A stretch of DNA of 64,000 nucleotides from Nepenthes gracilis (taxonomy: Eukaryota > Streptophyta > Magnoliopsida > Caryophyllales > Nepenthaceae): NCBI GenBank assembly GCA_033239525.1, contig BSYO01000025.1:6544001-6608000 (forward strand), read 5' to 3'. Of the stretch, positions 1-9,507 are shown piece after piece. The notes beneath the pieces were generated by a model that was not told the origin of the DNA, made no database searches, and saw nothing but the letters and a program-made list of their open reading frames with translations. Within the stretch, counting starts at the first letter, position 1; each line of letters begins with the position of its first letter. The translations under genes and the position numbers were made by a program.

Positions 1-261
1 TCCATCTCCAAGTCGTGAGTCTTCCATCCCAAAGCCATGGAATGCCCTCCTTACAGGAGACCTGCTGTCCTCTTGGAAGTTAGGAGTCCCATCATCCAGA
101 CATCGTGACTCCTAACAGAAGCTGCCATGACATCGAGCGTGCCCAGCAATATGGAATTCAGAAGCTGTTCAGGAAAGGAATATGCGTAACATCCTGCATG
201 ACGATGTCCCATCATCACATGCCGAGGGTTGAAATTTCGAACCACTCGGCATGGGGGCTAG
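1..261 (+). mobile_element. 3' internal end of a Tat-type Ty3/gypsy element, with polypurine tract
   Basis: This stretch lies directly upstream of an LTR start (TGTTTGGATCC at 262). It ends in a purine-rich run, CATGGGGGCTAG (250-261), in the position of the plus-strand polypurine primer. The same arrangement (CATGGGGGGCTAG then TGTTGGG) precedes the 3' LTR of the better-preserved Tat element at 26404, which is the main reason for the call. The rest of the element lies outside the window. The short open frames here show no recognised domain. Confidence 0.6.
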
Positions 262-1991
262 TGTTTGGATCCTATATCGCGAGCTGACCCGAAACCTGAA
301 GCGTGACGAAGAAGCCTTGCCATGGCGGGAAACATTTTCATTTTGGTGGGAAAATTTTCTTTGGCTGGAAATTGGAGTTTGCTTGGAGGGAAAATTTTCA
401 TCCATTTCCTCAATAAATAGAGAAAAATAGAATGACAACAGGGAGCAGCCCAAGGCAGAAAGTCTGCCCAACAGGGGCAACCATTTTCCTTGCCAGGTAG
501 CCTTCATTCTTCATTTTCTGCAGAGCTCTGAGCTCTTTGGCCAAGGGGCGCCTCCCTCCCTCTCTCTCTCTCTTTCTTCCTGTTTCAATCAAGACAGAGA
601 GCGAAACTCAACACGAGTGGAAGCCGGTTCCTTTCAGCCACTCGTGAGCCAAACAAGGCATGAAGCCCTCTCCGTCTATGGCGTCAGGCTCCTCCACTCT
701 CGCCTCTGGCAAAGCAGAGCACAGGCGCTTCCAGTGGTGGCGCACAGTTCTCCGTTCCCATTTTTGGGAAACAGAGCTTGATACCCACATCCATTGTTTT
801 TGTGGAGCTAGGCTTAAAGCCTTTCCAGCGGCGGCGCCCAACGATTCCCCTCCAAACCAGAATCAACCGGCATACAAAACTCCCAACAATGGCGGTCAAC
901 TCCCCTTGTGGCAGTCGAGCCAAGCAGAGCACGAAGCTTCCCACCCATGGCATCCAGGGCCCTATCAATCAATTGGAGCACAGAGGAACGCCCCATGAAT
1001 GTCGCCTAGAAACTTTAACCTTGAATCAAGGAGGATGAGCCCAGTAAAGCTGCCGCCATGGCGTTCGTGACTCCTTGAGGCTTTCAGTGAAATAGAGAGT
1101 AGAGAAGCTCTCAGATAACGACGCCTAGCAGCCTCGTCTTCAAAAAATAGAGAATAGAGTCGGAGCTCGTGGTTCCCTAAAGCTCACAGCCGAACATGGT
1201 GTCGTGGAGGTCTCAAAGCGTGCCACCCAGCTACGCCATCAGTAGAAACCGACGGAGCCCCGTAAATGCCGCTCTTCCCCCTCAGGCAGAGAAGGAAAGG
1301 GATTCCCCGAAAAGCAACTTGCGTCGGGGCATCGGCAGAACACAATATAGGGTTTCCCAAGAGGGTGCCGTCCAGCGTCTTCTACGGTCAGGCCGTCCAG
1401 TTCAACCCATCAGGTTCCCACGAGCTCTTCTGCGTCGAGCGGCCCACCAATACAATTTAGATTGGTACTGCACAGGATCCATGTTTGTTCCATAAGCTTT
1501 GCTAAGCCGCCCTTCGCGGGTGCACTCCCAAGCCATCCTCCACGGGCGCACCTTTGAGCTGTCCTCCGTGGGCGCATCTTCAAACGGGGACATCACCGAG
1601 CCGCCCTCCGCGGGCGCACCTCTAAGCCGCCCTCCGCGGGCGCACTCTCGAGCAGGGACATCTTCAAACCGCCCTATATGGGCGCACCGCTAAGTCGCGC
1701 TCCGCGGGAGCATTCATGGAGCCCAAGCCTCCAAACATGTCCCTCTCACACTCCCCTCATTTCCGCATCTTAAGCATGCTTTCCTCCGTTTATTGCGGAA
1801 GGTTTCTGACTTGAGCGTCGGAGTGTCGGCGGGGGACAGCCTCCGTCGGCTTCTGACCTCTTATTTGTTAGTTGTGTTGTATAAGTTCCAAGTTAATAGC
1901 GACGGAGATCGGACCCTATCCAGATCGACCCGCAGCGAAAGATTGGAATACTCCCTAATCCGTATGACAATAGGAAACCCGGGACGCAACA
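262..1991 (+). mobile_element. 3' LTR of a Tat-lineage Ty3/gypsy element
   Basis: The LTR starts TGTTTGGATCC right after a polypurine tract and ends GGGACGCAACA. Both ends resemble those of the complete Tat element in this window (start TGTTGGGTTCC, end GAGGACGCAACA). The length of 1.73 kb is within the plant Tat range. CAATAAATAG near 410 could be the LTR TATA element. The LTR is GC-richer than the flanking DNA and holds a GC-rich tandem array at 1502-1710. Its open frames (for example 660-998 and 1196-1495) have no recognised domain and overlap on both strands, so I treat them as non-coding. The partner LTR is outside the window, so the boundaries rest on motif comparison only. Confidence 0.6.
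1502..1710 (+). repeat. GC-rich imperfect tandem repeat inside the LTR
   Basis: About seven imperfect copies of a 25-30 bp unit with core GCCGCCCTCCGCGGGCGCAC recur here, spaced by 0-15 extra bases. The core CCGCGG is self-complementary, so each unit can form a short hairpin. The array sits in the 3' part of the LTR, the U5/leader side if the 410 TATA-like site is used. Confidence 0.75.
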
Positions 1992-4311
1992 CTCCTGCAC
2001 TAAACTAGACCTCATGTTTGCCACAAGCTTACTTTATAGGTGTATACATAATCCAAATCAACCCCACTTTCACTGTAGCTAATCAGGGACTCGGACATGG
2101 AAAGATCCCACAAATTTCAAGATTTGGTATTGACAATCTACTAGTATAGAATCAGTTGTCCACTTTGACACTAATTGAGCTAGCTTGCTTACAGACATGC
2201 AACAACTCATCAGTATTGAGGCAGAATTAAAAGGAAGAGGGACAATAGACGGCCAGGATTAGGGGGAAGCACATATGGGAGGAGCAACTGGCGAAGGGTT
2301 GTGAGCGAGCTGAGAAACTACCGGAAAGGCAGTGGTAGATGTGCAGAGAAGGTGCTCTTATATATATACAAGTGTGTGTGTGTACGTGTACGCACACAAA
2401 TATATATTGCCTCAGACACATTTATTTCATTAATTTAAGCCAGTTTCATGCATGTACCAGTCTTAACAAGTACTCTACCTCAGTGGATGAGCATGCAATT
2501 ATTGGCAATTTATTTACAAACAATGAATTGTTATTGATGGCAAAAGAATATGACATACCTTAATTATCATCGAGTAAAAATGCAGGTAACCTTTGAATGC
2601 ATAATCACACCCTCAAAGTATGTCTCCAAGGCATGGCAGAATACAATTCAGTAGTTTGGTTGACTGATGAAAACTAATAAACAGCCACTAAAAATAAATC
2701 CCACGTGATGTTGAAGAAAACAAAGTATAAGCACAATACAATTTTATTTTACGTAAACAAATTTTCAATACCTTATTGAGACCTCATGATTTCCAGAACA
2801 TGACAAATGGAAGTCGATAGCTATCTTGCATTTTGCACAATGTTAATGATAGTCCATTATGTTAAGGATGTCAAGTTTTCAAACCACAAAACAACCAGTA
2901 TGCTGAGTTTTCACTCGACCCTTCCTAAACCCATCGTGTGGGAACTTCGTGCAACAGATCACCTTTTATAGAGAGTCTATATTCCATGGGTGCTGAATAA
3001 ACAACAGGCTGCAGCAGAGATTTTCCAAATGATGGAGGGAACTCTATATTGTCCAGAACAGAAGTAGCCATGTCACCACAAATGAACTTCAAATGCCATT
3101 CAATTTTATTCCAAACTTTTGGACACAATCAAGGACAGGCATTCAACCACAATATGTACCATCTAACTCAAAACTTGTTCTTTCAAGCCCATTGGTATCA
3201 GCAGGTGAAGTGGGACTCATTTTCACTCCTCTTCTAGACTTACAATTCCTCTTGAAATAGATTAATAGCGAAACCATGTAAAGGTTATTATAACAAGCAA
3301 ATACAAGTTGGCAATTAAAATGGCTTCTACAGGCAGCTCATACTACCATTTGCTATTGATATTCACCCTGCGTTTTGAGATTCCAAGACCTTCTGCAGGG
3401 CATTGTGACATCTGAAAGTTTTGAACATGGTTCAAACAACATAATCACAGTTTATTCCTTTTTTTTGGGGGGGAGGGGGAGGGGGAGGGGGAGGTTGAAG
3501 AAAAGAAAATGACATCCTTGTTGAATTTTTACCCTAATTGTTGCGAGTCCTCTAAATGTAGAAAGCTGCGAAATTAAGTTCTAGTTCAACGAAGTATTTT
3601 GATAGCACTTCAGATGAAATTCGGCAATTGGTCGCCAGAGTTGGCCACGTAATAATAACTCAATTGTTGGTTGGCTTCTGTGACAAATGTGAGCCTACTT
3701 TAAAAGGTAGTACTCCAACTCGCTGGATTCTCCATTTTTATTGTGCTTACAGATAGAGCATTTGATGTCACAAATTCTCATTTGCATAATTGCGCCACAA
3801 TAGGGGGCCCATATTTGACACCGAAGAAGAAACCATAGGCAGGATAGTGTCTTAAGACTATTCCGGTAGAGTTTGGCAAAAATTTCACTGGTACTGGATT
3901 GAAACAGAAATTTCATAAAAACACTTGATTGCAACTTTCTATATTTAGAGGATTCATTTGCAACTTAGGAAATAACTCAAAAACTAATACATATTTTGCC
4001 TTCTGGAATTGATCATGCCTCCAAGGCAGACGGTCTAGAATCATATATTGTGACACAAGTATATCATTAAAATTCTCCCTCTTGGCATATCTGGACACCC
4101 ACTCTTGGAAGAAAATTTTCTGGGGGATCGCCATCAGACCTCCTTTTGGACAATGGAACAGCTTCCATAAATTGTGAAACCAAGTCATCAATTGAATTTT
4201 CACACGTAGAGAAAGGATTGAAGAAGCTATCCACCGAACATTACTAGTACTACAATCACTGCTTTCTTGTGGATGAGCCTCTCTCCAGATGGAGTAGCCC
4301 TAGCCAAGGTC
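1992..4311. other. Host-like DNA, mostly without recognisable gene
   Basis: AT-rich sequence between two retrotransposons. It holds a CA/TG-rich simple repeat near 2365-2410 and a G-rich run of GGGGGA units at about 3467-3495. An open frame on the minus strand (3128-2925, 67 codons) reads like protein, but I recognise no family. A minus-strand coding remnant at about 3690-4260 is listed separately. I see nothing else that can be supported. Confidence 0.5.
3690..4260 (-). pseudogene. Unidentified minus-strand coding remnant
   Basis: Two overlapping minus-strand open frames, 4203-3913 and 3934-3695, continue one another after a frame change. They read like one degraded protein with plausible composition (segments such as SQYMILDRLPWRHDQFQKAK and TSEIFAKLYRNS). 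A third frame also gives protein-like text upstream of 4203 (ENSIDDLVSQFMEAVPLSK), suggesting several indels. I do not recognise the family. The sequence stops near the insertion point of the Tekay element at 4312. Because that element has a clean target-site duplication, host sequence resumes at 11882, but I could not extend the frame there with confidence. Confidence 0.3.
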
Positions 4312-6234
4312 TGTCACCGCCCCAGGCTAAACAAATTATTACTCATAAAATTAAATCCCAATTAAATTAAAATAATAACCAAAACAAAAGCCTCAAATCT
4401 GGGCATGACCTGACGACTTATCCAATAGTTTGACCATAACAAGAATAATAATAAACAATAATACCATCATTTATTCACAGGGTCTTTCCGGATAACCCAT
4501 CCAGACAATTAAATAATTATGATCTACCCTAAAGTATCGTAAGGAAGAGTGACAACCCACAATACAAACAAAATCACTAGTCCATAACAAACCAAATGTC
4601 ACAAATATCTAAATAATCGAATAATTCGAACGTGATCTTTTTAATGATACAACATACTATCATCATCTCAACTGTTTCCCCAAACAAAATACCAAAAATA
4701 TATCGAATAGGAATATAATCCGAAGACAAAGTTGATACTCACCAATATGAACGAGACTTCAATTAATTTGCATCCGAGCTCCTTGCAAGACACTTGTAGC
4801 TCTCTTATTTGAAGGGATAAGAAGCAATAAAAATATGAGTTGAATACTCAATAAGTATCAGTAGATAACATAATGTAACAAACCATATATCTAAAATTAG
4901 AATGAAGTAATGAATAAAAAAAAACAAAAATCTGTAAAAGTCAAAATCCAAATATCTAATATGTCAAACTATCAAAAGTCCAAATGTGGCGTCGTACTCA
5001 AAAAAATAATCTGAAACGAATAACAAATTCTAAGTGTATGAAACCAATAGAATCTTGAATGCAGGCAAAACCGGCAAACTTCAAAATCCAAATTGTGCGG
5101 GTAAAACATATCGAAAATATAAAATATGTACAAATTCGAAAACTGAAGACCAAAAAACTAACTTGAGAAAGGGTTATCCCTATTCCTAGTAACCTACTAC
5201 ATGACTACTATTTAGGTTCACAAGCAAGGCTGTCTACATATTTTTTCTTACAGACGGGGACGAAGCATTATCTTTTGCCACCCATAAAACGGATGCATTC
5301 TTCAACTCTGTCTAATATATTAGGACGTCCGAATATATTAGTTTTGTTCAATTCCTTATGATAATTCTCATAAAAACACAATCGGAGAGGGCAAATATCA
5401 CGAAACTTTTCCTATTTGGAGGAAAAGGTACGAACCTTCCCCTCGGGAAGGTCAAACACAAAGCTTTCTATCTTGAGAGAAAGTACACATATCGAATCAC
5501 AGAATGAAGATAGAGCCCGATCTGAAGCACAATGCATGGATACCACATGCACGGCCCATATGTAAGCTTTCACAACTTTTTTTTTACAAATATATTTATA
5601 CATAAATATAATAGCTCGAAACATTTACCAATTTTTCACAAAACAAGCAAAATTCTCAAATATTTGCAAAATCGAAACAAAATCTCAAATCCTCTGATAA
5701 ATCTACATACATGCACAAATAGACAATGTGGAGGTAAGTAAATGGCATGCACGTATATTGAATCCACCAATACAGATAAAACTAGACAGAAACAAAAGTA
5801 GACCAAGAATAGGGTATAAGGATATTTGGCTCAACCTCCAAACTAACAAATTTGACTAAAGGATGCCTTAAAATATCTCTTGTCCTCTTCCTCTCTTTGC
5901 ATTCTCCTTCTCTTTCTCTTCTTCCCATGCGAAATGAAACAATGCACACTGTCATTTATATAGCCGAATCAGTGTAAGAGTGCCGCCTCTGGTGCCCTTC
6001 GAGCGCTCCCACACTAGAATTTATGCTTCAGCGCCACCTCAAGCGCTCGTCGGGCGCCCCAACACTAGAATCTCCACACGAGCATGCATCAAGCTTGCCT
6101 CAGGCGTCAAAGCTACTTCTATTCTCTGAATTTCCTTTAAATTTACAATACATAATTTATTTCAATATACTAAAAAATTAACCTAAAATAAAATGATAAT
6201 ATCAAATTAAATTAGGCAAAAATCGGGTATTGCA
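4312..6234 (-). repeat. 3' LTR of the Tekay-like element (single-copy 296-bp unit)
   Basis: On the plus strand it begins TGTCACCGCCCC and ends GGGTATTGCA, so on the element strand it starts TGCAATACCC. It aligns along most of its length with 9508-11876 (for example GTAGCTCTCTTATTTGAAG at 4797 and GTAGCTCTCTAATTTGAAG at 9539). The region at 5268-5550 is present once, whereas the other LTR has it four times. A purine-rich tract on the element strand, AAGGAGTGGAAAA (6247-6235), lies at the inner edge and is the likely polypurine primer. Confidence 0.75.
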
Positions 6235-6462
6235 ATTTTCCACTCCTTATAAAAATTTCGTCATCAAAATTTATGTACCTCAAAACTCGAATAGGTAGAG
6301 GTATTTCACTAGAACTTCATTCGCATGTTACCATATCACTTCTTCCATTGAATGGTTCCTCCAAAGCGCTTTAACCAAAGGAATTGTATTACTCCGTAGT
6401 ACCAGATCCTTTATGTTTAAAATTTGAATTGGGATCTCAACATACGTCAAATTTCCATCACT

Positions 6463-6714
6463 CTATAATGGTTTATATTCAATCACATGTGAAGGATCAT
6501 AAATGTATTTTCTTAGCACAAAAACATGGGAGACATCACGACAATCTACCAAACTCAGAGGTAAAGCGAACCTATAGGCCATGTCTTTAATTCGCTGCAA
6601 GACTTCATACGGCCCAATGAATCTTGGCTTCAATTTGCCTTTCACTCCAATCCTCAAGATTTCCTTCCTAGGAGACACCTTTAGAAATACATGGTCACCT
6701 AGTTCAAACTTCAA
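6463..6714 (-). pseudogene. Pol C-terminal segment of the Tekay-like element
   Basis: An 83-codon frame carries the conserved post-integrase region of Tekay/Del chromoviruses: FELGDHVFLKVSPRK, then KGKLKPRFIGPYEVLQRI, then VSHVFVLRKYIYDPSHVIEY. This segment lies between the integrase core and the chromodomain and closes the polyprotein. The chromodomain expected after it (towards 6240) is not recognisable. The frame is a remnant; upstream pol is broken. Confidence 0.75.
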
Positions 6715-6865
6715 ATCAAATCTCCTTCTATCGGTATAACTTTTTTGACGACTTTAGACAATAACCGAACAATCCCGAATAATCTTGATCTTATCAAATG
6801 TGTCCTGAATAATATCGGGGCCCAAAAGTTTACGATTTTCAATCTCCACCTAATTAATAGGAGAC

Positions 6866-7791
6866 CTACATCTCTGTCCGTATGAAGCATCGAAGGGGGC
6901 CATCTCGATATTTGACTGATAACTGTTTATATGCAAATTTAGCCAATGATAAATAATTATCCCAAATTCCTTTCATCTCTAAAAGTGATGCCTTCAATAT
7001 ATCCTCCAAAATTTGAATAGTTCTCTCTGATTGACCATCTGTTTGAAGATGAAATGCCACACTAAATTTCAACTTGGTACCCAACTCCTTATACAAACTT
7101 TCTTAAAACTTAGACACAAACTTCAGGTCATGATAAAAAACTATCGAAGTTGGAATACTATACAATTTTATAATCTCATAAATGTACAGATGTGCCAAGA
7201 GATCTCTTGAGAATGTCATCCAAACTAGCAAAAGGTGAGCCAACTTTGTCAGCTTATCTACAATCACCCAAATAGCATCCAAATTACTCATCGTCCTAGG
7301 CAAACCCAAAATAAAATGTATTATGATATACTCCAATTTTCAACTAGGAAGTGGTTAAGGGTGTAAAAATATGGAGGTTTCCTATACTTGACTTTAACTG
7401 GTTGGCACATAATGCACCTAACCACATATGTCGCAATTTTTTGCTTCATATTTCGCTACTAAAAAATCTTCTTCATATCTTGGTATATTTTGTTCATATC
7501 GGGATGAATTGTATACTTGGACCTATAGGCCTCATTCAAAATTTCTTCGTTTAACTCTTCGATATTGGGTATACAAATTTTATCATAAAATTGAAGAATT
7601 CCATCCGCCCATACATTGAAATCTGCCCACGACTCATTGCCCAATTCTCCGGCAATCACCATCAAATATGGATCGCTCATTTGATCCTTTTCAAAATCAC
7701 GAGTTGCAGTTGAAAATATGATAAAATCATACTCGACCTTTAAAAATAAAAAAAAATAGTATAACTTTTCATTCCATCCAACATCTCCCAT
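6866..7791 (-). pseudogene. Integrase region of the Tekay-like element
   Basis: Three successive minus-strand frames (7791-7459, 7336-7103, 7096-6866) cover the integrase. The first contains the zinc-binding start, with HPDMNKIYQDMKK following the YRSKYTIH motif. The second has the core start DAIWVIVDKLTKLAHLL and the second catalytic Asp region as FYHDLKFVSKF. The third has FHLQTDGQSERTIQILEDIL, the region carrying the catalytic Glu. Family order is kept, but stops between the frames show it is dead. Integrase would insert the cDNA; this copy cannot encode it whole. Confidence 0.75.
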
Positions 7792-7859
7792 TCCTTAATC
7801 ATCAAATGGGCCATCACACTCGAAAATTTCTGGCTTAAAGTATCGGTAACTACATTCGC

Positions 7860-8290
7860 CTTCCTTAGTTGATATTAGATTTCACAATTATAATCTTTTA
7901 ATAAGTCTATCCACCTACGTTGCTGCATATTCAATTCTTTCTGTGAGAATAAATATTTCAAACTCTTATGATCAAAATACAGTATGAATTTTTCCTCATA
8001 TAAATAGTGCCTCCAAATTTTTAATACAAAAATTACAGCCGCCAATTCTAGATCATGGGTGGGGTGATTCGATTTGGGAACCTTCAACTGCCCTAACCTA
8101 TAAGCCACCACTATGCCACGTTGTATCAACACACAATCCAAACTTTTCTTCGAAGTATCACAATAAACCACAAAACCTTCTGATCCATCTGAAATCGACA
8201 ATATCGGCACCGAAGTCAATCTATCCTTCAATTCTTAAAAACTCCCCTCACGATCTTCGTCCCAAAGAAAGATCTTTCACTTGAGTCAAA
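7860..8290 (-). pseudogene. RNase H region of the Tekay-like element
   Basis: A 118-codon frame (8231-7875) holds the Ty3/gypsy RNase H domain: VVYCDTSKKSLDCVLIQRG with the first catalytic Asp, [24 protein letters not shown] with the catalytic Glu, and FDHKSLKYLFSQKELNMQQRRW carrying the Asp of the TDHKSL motif. The domain follows RT and precedes integrase, as expected. Neighbouring sequence is interrupted by stops. Confidence 0.8.
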
Positions 8291-9060
8291 CGTATTAACG
8301 GTACTGTAATCCTCAAAAAATTCTTAACAAAGCGCTTATAATAACCGGCCAGACCCAAGAAATTTCGTACCTACGTAATGTTGGTCAATCTATCCCAGTT
8401 TGCTACAGCTTTAATCTTTTTCGGATCTACTGAAACACCTCCTTTGGAAACTATGTCCCAAAAATGATACTTCTTTCAACCAAAACTCACATTTCTTCAA
8501 TTTAGCGAACAATTGCCTTTCCCTTAAAGTTTGCAATAGAATCGTCAAATGAGTTTCATGCTCCTCAAAATTTTTTGAATAGATCAAATTATCATCAATA
8601 AAACAACCACAAATTGATCCAGATAAGGCTAGAAAACCCGATTAATGAGATTTATAAATGCTGCCGGCGCATTCGTCAACCTAAAATGCATTACCAAAAA
8701 TTTATAATGGCCATACCTCGTTCTAAAAGCCATCTTAGATACATCCTCATGCTTAGTCTTCTATTGATGATACTCTGAATGAATATCAATTTTACAAAAG
8801 ACCTGAGCTCCTTACAGTTGATCAAACAAATCATCTATTATCAGGAGTGGATACTTATTCTTGATTGTAATCTTAATTAACTCTTGATAATCGACACATA
8901 GCCTTATCGATCATTCTTTTTCTTCACAGAGAGCACTAGAACACTCCAAGGCAATACACTCGGCTGAATAAATCCTTTCTATAGCAAATTTTACAACTGT
9001 TTGTTTAATTATTTCAACTCAGATGGAGCCATTCTATAAGGAGTTCTCGAAATCGACACA
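8290..9060 (-). pseudogene. Reverse transcriptase region of the Tekay-like element (heavily degraded)
   Basis: No long frame survives. Minus-strand nucleotides here nevertheless match the order of the RT of the second Tekay element (41585-42420): the end of the linker at 9009-9060, then the ITIKNKYPL and QLxGAQVF-like region near 8860-8790, the region around 8600-8650 that should carry the catalytic aspartates, and the connection to RNase H near 8400. Many stops and small indels make it non-functional. The call rests on collinearity with the other copy and with the flanking domains. Confidence 0.6.
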
Positions 9061-9480
9061 AATCTAGGTACAATATCAATAGAAAATTTGATTTTTTTTA
9101 TTAGGAGATAACCCAGGCAAATCCTCTGAAAGACATTCTCGAATTCACGTATTTTCAGAATCTCCTCAATTGCCACATTATGACTCGCAGATATGGTTAT
9201 ATATGCCAAATAAGCTCGATGCCTATCTTTCATCAAATGGCCTGTATGCAAAGCTGAGATCAATTCGGTCGTCTTATTCCTCACTCTACCTTGGAACTTA
9301 AAAGATTCACATCTCAGAATGCACCACAAAACAAACATATTATAGCAATATATATTGGCGTGATAGCAGGCCAATCAATCTATTCCCAAAATGACATCGA
9401 AGTTAGGCATCTCAAGCAATATCAAGTCAGCCAATAATTTAAACCTGTTGATCCAAACCGAACACTAGGGATATACAATG
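9009..9480 (-). pseudogene. Protease-RT linker of the Tekay-like element
   Basis: A 121-codon frame (9374-9009) matches the segment between protease and RT seen in the other Tekay element (42771-42445). Shared text includes ELISALHTGHLMKDRHRAYL against CLISTLYARHLIEHGCQAYL, and VSISRTPYRMAPSELK before RT. Only the last part of the protease is likely present upstream; the active site is not seen. At about 9508 the sequence jumps into the LTR, so gag and the protease start were lost in one deletion. Confidence 0.7.
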
Positions 9481-9507
9481 TCAGCCAACAAAGATTTACC
9501 TACAGGG

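Noticed and set aside
660..998. Plus-strand frame of 112 codons in the first LTR
   Set aside because: Overlapping frames exist on both strands and in a second plus frame; GC-rich LTR sequence without a domain.
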